The notes under the pieces are model-generated. The model searched no databases. It saw only the letters and a list, made by a program, of their open reading frames with translations, and was not told the origin of the DNA. From an uncultured Rickettsiales bacterium (GTDB lineage: Bacteria; Pseudomonadota; Alphaproteobacteria; Rickettsiales; UBA1997): a DNA stretch of 13,254 nucleotides. Within the stretch, counting starts at the first letter, position 1; each line of letters opens with the position of its first letter. The position numbers and the translations under genes were made by a program. The stretch lies in contig CAPZCD010000031.1 of NCBI GenBank assembly GCA_948744995.1, forward strand, positions 1 through 13,254. The letters are read 5' to 3'. Shown here piece by piece: positions 7,141 through 13,254 of this stretch.

Positions 7141-7950
7141 CTAAAATTTAAAAAATAACAAAATTAACCCAAAAATTATTCTGTAGTAACCAAAAATACT
7201 AAAATTACTACGTTTTAAAAAAGCAATTAGTTTTTTAACAAAAAAAATTGCAAAAACAATATTTATTATAAAATATATCAGAATTATAGCATAGTTATCA
7301 ATAATACTAAGACTTCTAAATATGTCAAAAACTGAGCCGGCAAAACTAACTGGTAAAGATAGAAAAAATGAAAATTTAATTGATGTAGCTTTAGCTAAAC
7401 CGCAACAAATAGCTCCCACTATAGTTAAAGCCGATCTTGAAATACCCGGTAGAAGAGCTATAGCTTGGTACAAACCAATCTTATACATAGTCCATTTTGG
7501 TATATCATACAAATCATAGTCAGTTAATCTATTTACTCTATTTTTCAAGAATCTATCAATATATACTAGAGCCATACCACCAACAATTAAAAAAATTGCT
7601 ATAGTTCTACCAGAAAAAAAATATCTTCTAATAATTCCATTAAACAGTAAACCAAAAATAATAGTTGGAAGCGTTGCTATTACTATATTGTAACAAAATA
7701 TTCTGGTATTACTATCTACAAAAAATTTTCTTAAAATATCAAAAATTCTTTCCCAAAAATAATAGACTAAGGCTATAAAAATAGCCATTTGTGATACCGC
7801 AAGTATCAATTTGGTATCGGTATTAATTTTTATAAATCTGCTAAACAGTATCCCGTGTGCTGTTGAGGATATTGGTAAAAATTCAATTACAGTATTCAGA
7901 AATAACAATATTATTGTTTTTACAAAATCTATCGTAAAGTCTATCTGCAT
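7141..7950 (-). CDS. uppP: Undecaprenyl-diphosphatase UppP (BacA family), altered motif
   Basis: Integral inner-membrane phosphatase that converts undecaprenyl diphosphate to the monophosphate carrier used for peptidoglycan and LPS assembly. The 269 residues are very hydrophobic with about eight membrane segments. EFLPISSTAH (23-32) carries the equivalents of E. coli Glu21, Ser27 and His30, and PGISRSALTI carries the Arg174 equivalent. Two changes stand out: the first acid of the (E/Q)xxxE motif is Asn19 (NTVIE instead of EGLTE), and SRSG has become SRSA, with Ala for Gly also in STAH. Length and topology are otherwise normal, so I expect a working enzyme, perhaps with different activity. It overlaps the ialB-like gene by 10 nt, with its ribosome site (GAAGGA) inside that gene, and is followed 9 bp later by fba. 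Confidence 0.92.
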   Translation of the reverse strand: MQIDFTIDFVKTIILLFLNTVIEFLPISSTAHGILFSRFIKINTDTKLILAVSQMAIFIALVYYFWERIFDILRKFFVDSNTRIFCYNIVIATLPTIIFGLLFNGIIRRYFFSGRTIAIFLIVGGMALVYIDRFLKNRVNRLTDYDLYDIPKWTMYKIGLYQAIALLPGISRSALTIVGAICCGLAKATSIKFSFFLSLPVSFAGSVFDIFRSLSIIDNYAIILIYFIINIVFAIFFVKKLIAFLKRSNFSIFGYYRIIFGLILLFFKF

Positions 7951-8495
7951 AAATCCTTCATTCTTTTGTAAGCTCTGGCAAAACCCTTTAATGAATAGGT
8001 GTCAATAGTATAACTACCATCCACACTTTCACTTCTAACTATTATTATATCAGAATCAGAATTTACTAACTTAGTTATCATTATTCTATCTTCTTCCTCT
8101 GTTTTGTTCCAAGCTCTACTGTCTTTTGTTACCATTCTAGTTTGTTCGTTTCCTAAATTCAGGTAGATAAAACTATTTTTTTTATAAATAAAATCAGCAA
8201 AAATACTTATCTGTTCGATTTCTCTTGTGTTAAAACGAGCTATCATAATATATGGTTTTCTATCACCTTTATAATTCCCTTTAGTTTCTTTTGCAAAGCT
8301 TGCTATATAACATTTTTTTTCGCTCCCTATCTCATCAACATAATATACAATCCAGTCATAATATCTGCCATCTACAATAACGTTCTGTTTTTCAACAGCA
8401 GAATTGGCAGCAGGAGTAGCAGGAGAAACAACGGGAGTAGCAAAAACATCTGAAACACCGAATAAAAGTAAAAAGAATAAAGAAAATCTAGACAT
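7941..8495 (-). CDS. Exported IalB-like (invasion-associated locus B family) protein
   Basis: A periplasmic or surface protein of 184 residues from the ATG at 8495. I chose this start because a clean signal peptide follows it (MSRFSLFFLLLFGVSDVFA, cleavage about residue 19). The frame stays open to 8600, but that start would put 35 charged residues in front of the signal and overlap rpmG. A Pro/Ala/Thr-rich linker follows (TPVVSPATPAANSA). Then comes a single domain with DWIVYYVDE, a Cys strand (KKCYIASF), several beta strands and a C-terminal YSLKGFARAYKRMKDLC. The DW...C...SLxGFxxAxxxxxxxC layout is that of the IalB family, first described in Bartonella, where it aids red-cell invasion; in other alphaproteobacteria its role is unknown. 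The two Cys could form a disulfide. First gene of the unit with uppP and fba. Confidence 0.68.
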   Translation of the reverse strand: MSRFSLFFLLLFGVSDVFATPVVSPATPAANSAVEKQNVIVDGRYYDWIVYYVDEIGSEKKCYIASFAKETKGNYKGDRKPYIMIARFNTREIEQISIFADFIYKKNSFIYLNLGNEQTRMVTKDSRAWNKTEEEDRIMITKLVNSDSDIIIVRSESVDGSYTIDTYSLKGFARAYKRMKDLCR

Positions 8496-8502
8496 TGGCA
8501 AC

Positions 8503-8530
8503 TTGTTTTTTAAAAACTTTTCACTATAAT
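8503..8530 (+). promoter_or_regulatory. Promoter of rpmG
   Basis: TTGTTT (8503-8508), 16 nt, then a perfect TATAAT (8525-8530), giving a leader of about 45 nt to the rpmG ATG at 8582. The ribosome site is TAAGG (about 8567-8571). The -10 lies inside the 22-bp dyad at 8522-8543. Confidence 0.6.
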
Positions 8531-8543
8531 ACAGTCTATAGTG
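8522..8543. promoter_or_regulatory. 22-bp dyad between divergent ialB-like and rpmG genes
   Basis: CACTATA-N8-TATAGTG, perfect 7-bp arms, centred between the two divergent starts and covering the rpmG -10. It may be an operator, or simply two mirrored -10 elements (TATAAT on plus, TATAGA on minus). Position and symmetry are the only evidence. Confidence 0.4.
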
Positions 8544-8581
8544 TTTTTTTATTTTTTCAAATTTCTTAAGGTAAATTAAAA

Positions 8582-8767
8582 ATGGCAGCAAAGACAGCAA
8601 AGAAAAAGAGACCAGCTATTTTATTCAAATTAGTTAGCACAGCTGGAACCGGTTACTACTATACCGCAAGGAGAAATCCTAAAAAAAAGCAAGATAAAAT
8701 GGAATTTTCAAAATATGACCCGGTTGTAAAGAAGCATGTTCTTTTTAAGGAAGCCAAATTAAGCTAG
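8582..8767 (+). CDS. rpmG: 50S ribosomal protein L33
   Basis: A 61-residue basic protein of the large ribosomal subunit, near the tRNA exit site. [26 protein letters not shown] and [20 protein letters not shown] followed by [11 protein letters not shown] are the standard L33 segments. It is the zinc-free form: it has no Cys pairs, so it needs no zinc. It is transcribed divergently from the ialB-like gene. The lipoprotein gene starts on the base after its stop codon, so the two share a transcript. Confidence 0.97.
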   Translation: MAAKTAKKKRPAILFKLVSTAGTGYYYTARRNPKKKQDKMEFSKYDPVVKKHVLFKEAKLS

Positions 8768-9121
8768 ATGAACAGATTTTTTCTATATCTGTTTGTGATA
8801 TTTTTTCTACAATCCTGTTCCAGTGTTGTTTACAGGCATGTAACCAATAGGTTAGGTGTTGGCATGGTAAAAAATGAAGTAATTGAAGCTATTGGCTCCA
8901 AACCAGTAGAAAAGAGGTATTTTGGAGATAGTGAACTGATGGTCTACTATATACATTCTTCTATTTTTGATCTCATTTTTTCTAAAAACTTCCCTTATTT
9001 TGGCTTTTATCCGTTTAACTTGACTGGTGAGGAATTTTGGGTTGTATTAAAAAATGATAAGGTGGAGTCGTTTGGTTATGCTAGAAATTATGGCTATTCG
9101 TTTGGTAGTTTGGGAAATTAG
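8768..9121 (+). CDS. Small outer-membrane lipoprotein, BamE/SmpA-like fold
   Basis: A 117-residue lipoprotein. Residues 1-16 are a signal peptide ending in the lipobox LQSC, so Cys17 would be lipidated; the next residues are Ser-Ser, which favours outer-membrane sorting. Residues about 29-62 (LGVGMVKNEVIEAIGSKPVE, then FGDSELMVYYI) resemble the helix-helix-strand start of the SmpA/OmlA (BamE) fold, where G-M-x-K-x-E-V is a recurrent pattern. The C-terminal part (FWVVLKNDKVESFGYAR) gives the last strand. It is shorter than usual alphaproteobacterial BamE, and the family has many paralogues, so a role in the Bam complex is not established. It begins immediately after the rpmG stop codon with no clear ribosome site of its own, suggesting coupling to rpmG. 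Confidence 0.65.
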   Translation: MNRFFLYLFVIFFLQSCSSVVYRHVTNRLGVGMVKNEVIEAIGSKPVEKRYFGDSELMVYYIHSSIFDLIFSKNFPYFGFYPFNLTGEEFWVVLKNDKVESFGYARNYGYSFGSLGN

Positions 9122-9140
9122 AAAGATAGTAGTGAAAAAG

Positions 9141-9173
9141 ATTGTATGTATACAATAAGCTTGATTATAATCA
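9141..9173. repeat. Pair of short palindromes in the convergent gap
   Basis: ATTGTAT-GT-ATACAAT (9141-9156) and the perfect 12-bp TGATTATAATCA (9162-9173) lie six bases apart between the lipoprotein gene and the convergent poly-Ser gene. Neither has a clean T tract, so they are poor intrinsic terminators, though they could fold in either transcript. Confidence 0.4.
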
Positions 9174-9262
9174 GTATGATCCAGACTCTGTTGTATTTCC
9201 TTACTGAACATTCAACAATAATATATATCCCTACTTCTTCCCTAAAAAATCATATATTTAAT

Positions 9263-9769
9263 TTAAAAGTTATGGATTTCTTCAAGCCTTAAATATGATA
9301 ACCCACCACCTTCTCTAATATAGAAACCAGGTCTTACCTCATTTGCTGGCAATTCATACACTGCAGCAACATCACCGCTTGCATAATTATTACACCAAAA
9401 TCTAACATATTCAGCATTACAATCAGTAAAACTTCCTTCTGCAATATATGTAGCACGTCCATCTGCCAAAGGAATATCTTCGCTTTCTATTTTTTTATCA
9501 CTAGTAAAATAAATTTTCGCCCTAGCACCATATATACCTGTTACTTTAAATTTTTTTCCATCTTTTGATCTAGTAAGGAATTTAGGTAAACTTATACTCT
9601 TATCGCCTACGTCAAATTCAATCTCACCTTCACTTTCATCATCGCTTGAACTAGAGCTTGAACTAGAGCTTGAACTAGAGCTTGAACTAGAGCTTGAACT
9701 TGCGAACAAATTTGAAGAAAATAAAATAACAAGACTAAATAAAGATAATAATTTAAAAACTTTTTTCAT
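9263..9769 (-). CDS. Exported protein with a 19-serine tract, function unknown
   Basis: I do not recognise the family. The 168-residue protein has a clear signal peptide (MKKVFKLLSLFSLVILFSSNLFA, 1-23). Residues 24-42 are 19 consecutive Ser, followed by an acidic patch DDESEGEIEFD (43-53). A small beta-rich domain (about 58-168) holds two Cys (DCNAEYVRFWCNN) that could pair, and ends in LSYLRLEEIHNF. The serine tract starts exactly where the signal peptide should be cut, so the mature protein would begin with a flexible, hydrophilic, possibly modifiable tail. The tract is coded by a 12-bp tandem repeat. Single gene with its own consensus-like promoter. The product is periplasmic or released; no lipobox or membrane anchor is seen. 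Confidence 0.8.
   Translation of the reverse strand: MKKVFKLLSLFSLVILFSSNLFASSSSSSSSSSSSSSSSSSSDDESEGEIEFDVGDKSISLPKFLTRSKDGKKFKVTGIYGARAKIYFTSDKKIESEDIPLADGRATYIAEGSFTDCNAEYVRFWCNNYASGDVAAVYELPANEVRPGFYIREGGGLSYLRLEEIHNF
9644..9700 (-). repeat. 12-bp tandem repeat coding poly-serine (4.75 copies)
   Basis: The plus-strand unit GCTTGAACTAGA is repeated four times without a mismatch, with a further 9 bp (57 bp in all). On the coding strand it reads AGT TCA AGC TCT, four different serine codons. Because the unit is a multiple of three, copy changes lengthen or shorten the tract by four Ser without shifting frame. Confidence 0.97.
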
Positions 9770-9810
9770 AATGTAAAACCCTTTAATTAAAATTAATAAA
9801 CACTCTTTAG

Positions 9811-9839
9811 AGTATACAATATTATATGAACAAAGTCAA
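9811..9839 (-). promoter_or_regulatory. Promoter of the poly-Ser gene
   Basis: On the minus strand TTGACT (9839-9834), 17 nt, TATACT (9816-9811): five of six matches at each box with ideal spacing. An inverted repeat ACTCT-TT-AGAGT (9802-9813) overlaps the -10 and the likely start point and may be a control site. The ribosome site is AAAGGG, about ten bases before the ATG. Confidence 0.65.
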
Positions 9840-9874
9840 CACAATCCTTGGTCAATTCCAACTTTTACCCCATA

Positions 9875-9891
9875 AAACAGAATCACTGTTT
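9875..9891 (-). terminator. Possible weak terminator after addB
   Basis: AAACAG-AATCA-CTGTTT hairpin about 50 bp beyond the addB stop codon, followed on the minus strand by a short T-rich stretch. The stem is short and the T tract poor, so this is a tentative call. Confidence 0.3.
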
Positions 9892-9938
9892 ATAGTTATT
9901 CCATCACTTCACAAAAACAAAATCGCACCAAATAAACC

Positions 9939-12827
9939 TCAATACAACCAGTCCTCAACCCTACTCAAATGCGTAAAATCACTATAAGTAGGATTTTTAT
10001 TAGTTGCCACATAACCATTATTTTCATTAGCAAAATAATCAATCAAATTGCCAACCAGACTACAAATATTATCCATCAAATCATGATTTTTCTCGGTATC
10101 TATAGCGGTTACTGCTCTACCATTTGATTTAATGGACCAATATTCCAAAAAACTAACATTAAAGCCATTCTTTCGCATAATCAAATACTCTATTGGTAAC
10201 TGCAATCTAACTCCATTAATAACATCATTTGCAGATGGTACAGAGCCGGTCTTATAATCAATTATTTTTAAACTTCCGTCCTTTCTATTTTCAATCCTAT
10301 CAATTCTAGCCGATATTGTAAAATCTTTTTTAGGTATTTTATAAGAATTAGCCACCTCAACATTGATTTTAAAACTATTTAACCTTGCCCCACTATCAAG
10401 TTCCAGAAAATTTTCACAACTATCCAACAGTTTTTGTCTATAAAATTCTTTAGCAATTTCATCATCCGAAAAGTATTTTTGGATTAGAATTTCCAGTATA
10501 TCTTTAATATATTTTTGCTTATCATTGCCATACTTTTTATAATTTTTGCAAAATTCTTCAAACACTTCGTGTAAAATAGTTCCTATTTTTGAGAAAATAC
10601 TGGCATTTTCCAGAATATTTATCTTCCTTAAATTCAGTATTTTTTTTGCATATACATCATACGGATTAATATTAAGTAAATCAATATTTGTCGCCGATAA
10701 TTCTCTGGGTCTCACATCCAGAGGAGGTTTCGGCATCGGGCGTTTCTTGTAAATATCATTGAACCTGTCATAAGGATACTTATAGTACCTATCAAACGCC
10801 ATTCTTATATCCTGTGGTTGTTTCAATTTTAATCCACTACAACTGATAAAAGCTTCAATTCTCTGTAAAAACCTTGATTTTATGGTTCCAATCCCATCAA
10901 TTTTACTTGATCTGGTGAGTAATACCTTCTTTTGCATCAGTAGTTGTATAAATTCATAGCAAAATTGCCCTAATTCCTGTTCTTTTGGTGCTATACCAAG
11001 TGTCTTGCGCATACTATTATTCATCCACGGATCTATTTTTATGGATTCCGGTATAGCTCCATCATTTAGATTTGCAATCACAACTAGATCATAGTCTATC
11101 AATCTCGTTTCTCGCACGGATATAATATTAACTGCCGGATATTCTGAATATTTTTCGCTATAGGATTTATGGGAACAAATATATTTTAATATATCAGAAT
11201 ACTCATTCACATTAACAAAACCAATACAATCAGAATCTTTTAACAGATCATTTACTAAAAAATCAAATATAACTTCACTACCATAATCTCCTTGCCATAT
11301 ACTTTCTCCTTCAAGATTTTTAGGATTACTGGTAATTTTCTCAATTAACTCAATATGTTTTTTAAGTAATTCATCAAATCTGTAGCTATTGTTACTAATA
11401 CCACTAAAATGAGCTTCTATCTTATCTAAAAAAACTCCGATTTTATTCTTAACTATAGCATCTTCAACATACTCTAAATTATATCTGTAGGAGTTCATAC
11501 CATTCCTATTGATTTTGTCCTCCAGAATGTATTTTTCAAACAAACGGATATTTTCCTCAAGCTCATGTTTACCATAACCGAAGTAGCTGAAATTATGCTT
11601 TAGTAAACTCAGAAATAAATCTTTCTGGTAGTTATTGTTATAGGTGTCAATAACCAAAAGTATATATTTCATTAAATTATGCGACAGGAATTTATATCCA
11701 TAGGTGTTATTATATGGTATTTTCCACAATTTCAAAATTACTTCAAATCGATAGGATAAATTTTGATCCATTACAACAGCAATATTTTTCAAACCATTTT
11801 TATTTATGTAATTCAATACATAGAAATTAATAAAATCCAACTCATCCTGTAAATTACCAAATTCACAATATTCAATATTTGGAAATTCCGATAATTCAGT
11901 CTTATATTTCGGATCGGACCATTTATAAGTTAAATCATATGGAAGCATCGAGTTATATATAGCATCGGCATGACTTTTATCCAATCTAGCATACTTATCA
12001 TATCTTATATTTTTATAGTTATTAACACCTAGAATTTTAAATAATTCTTTGAAATGAAAGTGACTATGAATTTCCGTAATTTCATTAAAATCTCTTTCGT
12101 TCAAAATATTCTCGGCTCCTTTCATGATGAGATAGGTATTATCATATTTAGACAGAGCTTTAATAAATTCAGTAACACTTTTAATCATACGAGAAATACC
12201 GGCAACTACTATCGTATGTTTTGGTTTGTTAAATCTTATAGCTTCTGTTTGCAAATCTATGTTAGCTACTATGGTATTAGCAATAGACGTTATACCATTT
12301 ATTTCCAAAGTTTCTTGCCACTTCAAACTAAAACTTTTGAGAAAACCAAGAGCTTTTTGCCAATGTATAGCAAATTCATCATCAACTACTTTTGATAAAT
12401 TATTCAAATTTACTTTGTTTTCTTCAATATTTTTAAAAAATAATTCAAACTCGCGCGAAAAATTAATGGCTTGTTCCACATTCAAATTTTTTTGGCTATC
12501 AAGCACTTCTTTCAGTAACAATAGCTTATATTTTGTATTGGAAACAATTTTGAATAAATCAGAGTAGTTGCAGATAAGATTTAGATCCGAACAATTGAGT
12601 AAAATATCATCATAATCAATATCACCAATGGCTTTTATGGTTGGTAGTATTCTTGATTGTTGCTTACTATTTTTTAAAAATATGCGTTTCAGCTCATTTA
12701 CTGATCTACGGCTTGGTAAAAACACTATAATTTCGGACATGGTTATATCATTGGGAAATTCGGTGCTCAAAAACTCGTATAAGCTGTCAAGAAAACTGTA
12801 ATTGGCTTCTATGTTTAGTAAATTCAT
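9939..12827 (-). CDS. addB: AddB subunit of the AddAB helicase-nuclease (alphaproteobacterial type)
   Basis: AddB works with AddA to resect double-strand DNA ends for RecA-dependent repair. At 962 residues it has the usual length of the alphaproteobacterial type. The inactive helicase N-terminus lacks a Walker A motif and reads IIVFLPSRRSVNELKRIF (about 33-50). The middle part has DYDLVVIANLNDGAIPES, the helicase-like strand found in AddB/RecC. The C-terminal RecB-type PD-(D/E)XK nuclease has GTILHEVFEEF, ARIDR (Asp843), IDYKTGS (Asp857, Lys859) and QLPIEY (876-881), so it looks active. The chain ends in YSDFTHLSRVEDWLY, the typical end of this subtype. No cysteine quartet for an iron-sulfur cluster, as found in Bacillus AddB, is evident around the nuclease. 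The ribosome site GGAGCGG lies eight bases before the ATG. addA, normally next to addB, is not in the window and could lie beyond neither the poly-Ser gene nor the adjoining repeat without a break from the usual order. Confidence 0.92.
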   Translation of the reverse strand: MNLLNIEANYSFLDSLYEFLSTEFPNDITMSEIIVFLPSRRSVNELKRIFLKNSKQQSRILPTIKAIGDIDYDDILLNCSDLNLICNYSDLFKIVSNTKYKLLLLKEVLDSQKNLNVEQAINFSREFELFFKNIEENKVNLNNLSKVVDDEFAIHWQKALGFLKSFSLKWQETLEINGITSIANTIVANIDLQTEAIRFNKPKHTIVVAGISRMIKSVTEFIKALSKYDNTYLIMKGAENILNERDFNEITEIHSHFHFKELFKILGVNNYKNIRYDKYARLDKSHADAIYNSMLPYDLTYKWSDPKYKTELSEFPNIEYCEFGNLQDELDFINFYVLNYINKNGLKNIAVVMDQNLSYRFEVILKLWKIPYNNTYGYKFLSHNLMKYILLVIDTYNNNYQKDLFLSLLKHNFSYFGYGKHELEENIRLFEKYILEDKINRNGMNSYRYNLEYVEDAIVKNKIGVFLDKIEAHFSGISNNSYRFDELLKKHIELIEKITSNPKNLEGESIWQGDYGSEVIFDFLVNDLLKDSDCIGFVNVNEYSDILKYICSHKSYSEKYSEYPAVNIISVRETRLIDYDLVVIANLNDGAIPESIKIDPWMNNSMRKTLGIAPKEQELGQFCYEFIQLLMQKKVLLTRSSKIDGIGTIKSRFLQRIEAFISCSGLKLKQPQDIRMAFDRYYKYPYDRFNDIYKKRPMPKPPLDVRPRELSATNIDLLNINPYDVYAKKILNLRKINILENASIFSKIGTILHEVFEEFCKNYKKYGNDKQKYIKDILEILIQKYFSDDEIAKEFYRQKLLDSCENFLELDSGARLNSFKINVEVANSYKIPKKDFTISARIDRIENRKDGSLKIIDYKTGSVPSANDVINGVRLQLPIEYLIMRKNGFNVSFLEYWSIKSNGRAVTAIDTEKNHDLMDNICSLVGNLIDYFANENNGYVATNKNPTYSDFTHLSRVEDWLY

Positions 12828-12844
12828 AAAATTGCCGCTCCATT

Positions 12845-13200
12845 CTATGTCTGAAATTATTTTTTAAAATAACTAAAGGTACAAAAAGATTATTTGAGTA
12901 TAATAGATATTTCTCTTATTAGTTATATTCAGCAATAATTTTGAATTTGTGTTAGACATATTAAAACTTTAAAAAATATATACTAGATTAATGATTATGT
13001 ATAAATTTGTAAATATGTTTTTTAATGTGTAAAAATGTGCAATTTTAAATATTAAATAACAATCATATTATTTATAAAAAATTAATAACATTACGTGGTT
13101 ATTAAAAATTTTAAAATGGAATTTAATTATAAAATTTATAGCGGATAGTTTAGTATTTAAACTAAAACTGTAATAAACATCAAGCATAAGAAGATAGTTA
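12845..13200. other. Gene-free AT-rich stretch between addB and the right terminal repeat
   Basis: No open frame of useful length, tRNA or clear gene remnant is visible on either strand. It contains the upstream region of addB, for which I find no convincing promoter, and an inverted repeat TTTAGT-ATTTAA-ACTAAA about 40 bp before the terminal repeat. The composition is even more A/T-rich than the genes, as expected for intergenic or decayed sequence. Confidence 0.6.
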
Positions 13201-13254
13201 GGGACATCTCTCTATTTCTTGACTTTTAAACTCTTCACTCTAAACCAATCTTTA
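13201..13254. repeat. Right copy of 54-bp terminal inverted repeat
   Basis: Exact reverse complement of 1-54, with identity ending at the same base. Reading outward it begins GGGACATCTCTC. The bases just inside the two copies differ (ATATCC on the left, TAACTA when the right side is reverse-complemented), so no target-site duplication is visible between them. Confidence 0.9.

Noticed and set aside
8496..8600. Upstream extension of the ialB-like frame to a start at 8600
   Set aside because: It would overlap rpmG and its promoter and place 35 charged residues before a clean signal peptide; the ATG at 8495 is the better start.
9644..9700. Tandem repeat as a small CRISPR array
   Set aside because: The units are directly adjacent with no spacers, lie inside a reading frame, and no cas genes are present.
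12054..12567. Two overlapping plus-strand frames of 113 codons inside addB
   Set aside because: They lie antisense to a well-conserved gene, have no ribosome sites or recognisable domains, and arise from its codon use.

Overview
The window is an AT-rich, gene-dense stretch of a Gram-negative bacterial chromosome. It carries outer-membrane genes (porin, a PagL-type barrel, a lipoprotein), an alphaproteobacterial-type AddB, an IalB-like periplasmic protein and a SinR-like XRE regulator. The strong A+T bias and short intergenic gaps suggest a host-associated alphaproteobacterium of the Rickettsiales kind. This placement is inferred from gene types and composition; no marker gene for exact taxonomy is present.

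Layout. Both ends carry the same perfect 54-bp sequence in inverted orientation (1-54 and 13201-13254). This probably marks the edges of a repeated element where the assembled segment stops. At 135-682 lies a pagL-like lipid A deacylase gene broken by one missing A. At 728-1276 (minus) is a complete YafQ/DinJ-type toxin-antitoxin pair with its own promoter. At 1449-5259 (minus) is a tight three-gene unit: porin, then murB, then a membrane-anchored thioredoxin-fold/beta-propeller protein. The porin is divergent from an XRE regulator (5470-5895, plus), and the 210-bp gap between them holds candidate promoters for both and an inverted repeat. A strong bidirectional terminator lies downstream of the regulator, facing a second minus-strand unit at 6145-8495 (ialB-like, uppP, fba). 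That unit is divergent from rpmG and a small BamE-like lipoprotein (8582-9121, plus). At 9263-9769 (minus) is an exported protein with a 19-serine tract encoded by a 12-bp tandem repeat. addB (9939-12827, minus) follows, then about 370 bp with no gene up to the right terminal repeat.

Function. Most genes concern the envelope: MurB makes the peptidoglycan precursor, UppP recycles the undecaprenyl carrier, and porin, PagL remnant, lipoprotein, IalB-like and poly-Ser proteins are exported. Fba (glycolysis/gluconeogenesis), L33 (ribosome) and AddB (double-strand break repair) are housekeeping. No complete unknown defence or mobile system is visible. The most unusual items are the terminal inverted repeat, the poly-Ser minisatellite gene, the cysteine-less NHLRC2-like protein, the altered UppP motif and the frameshifted pagL.
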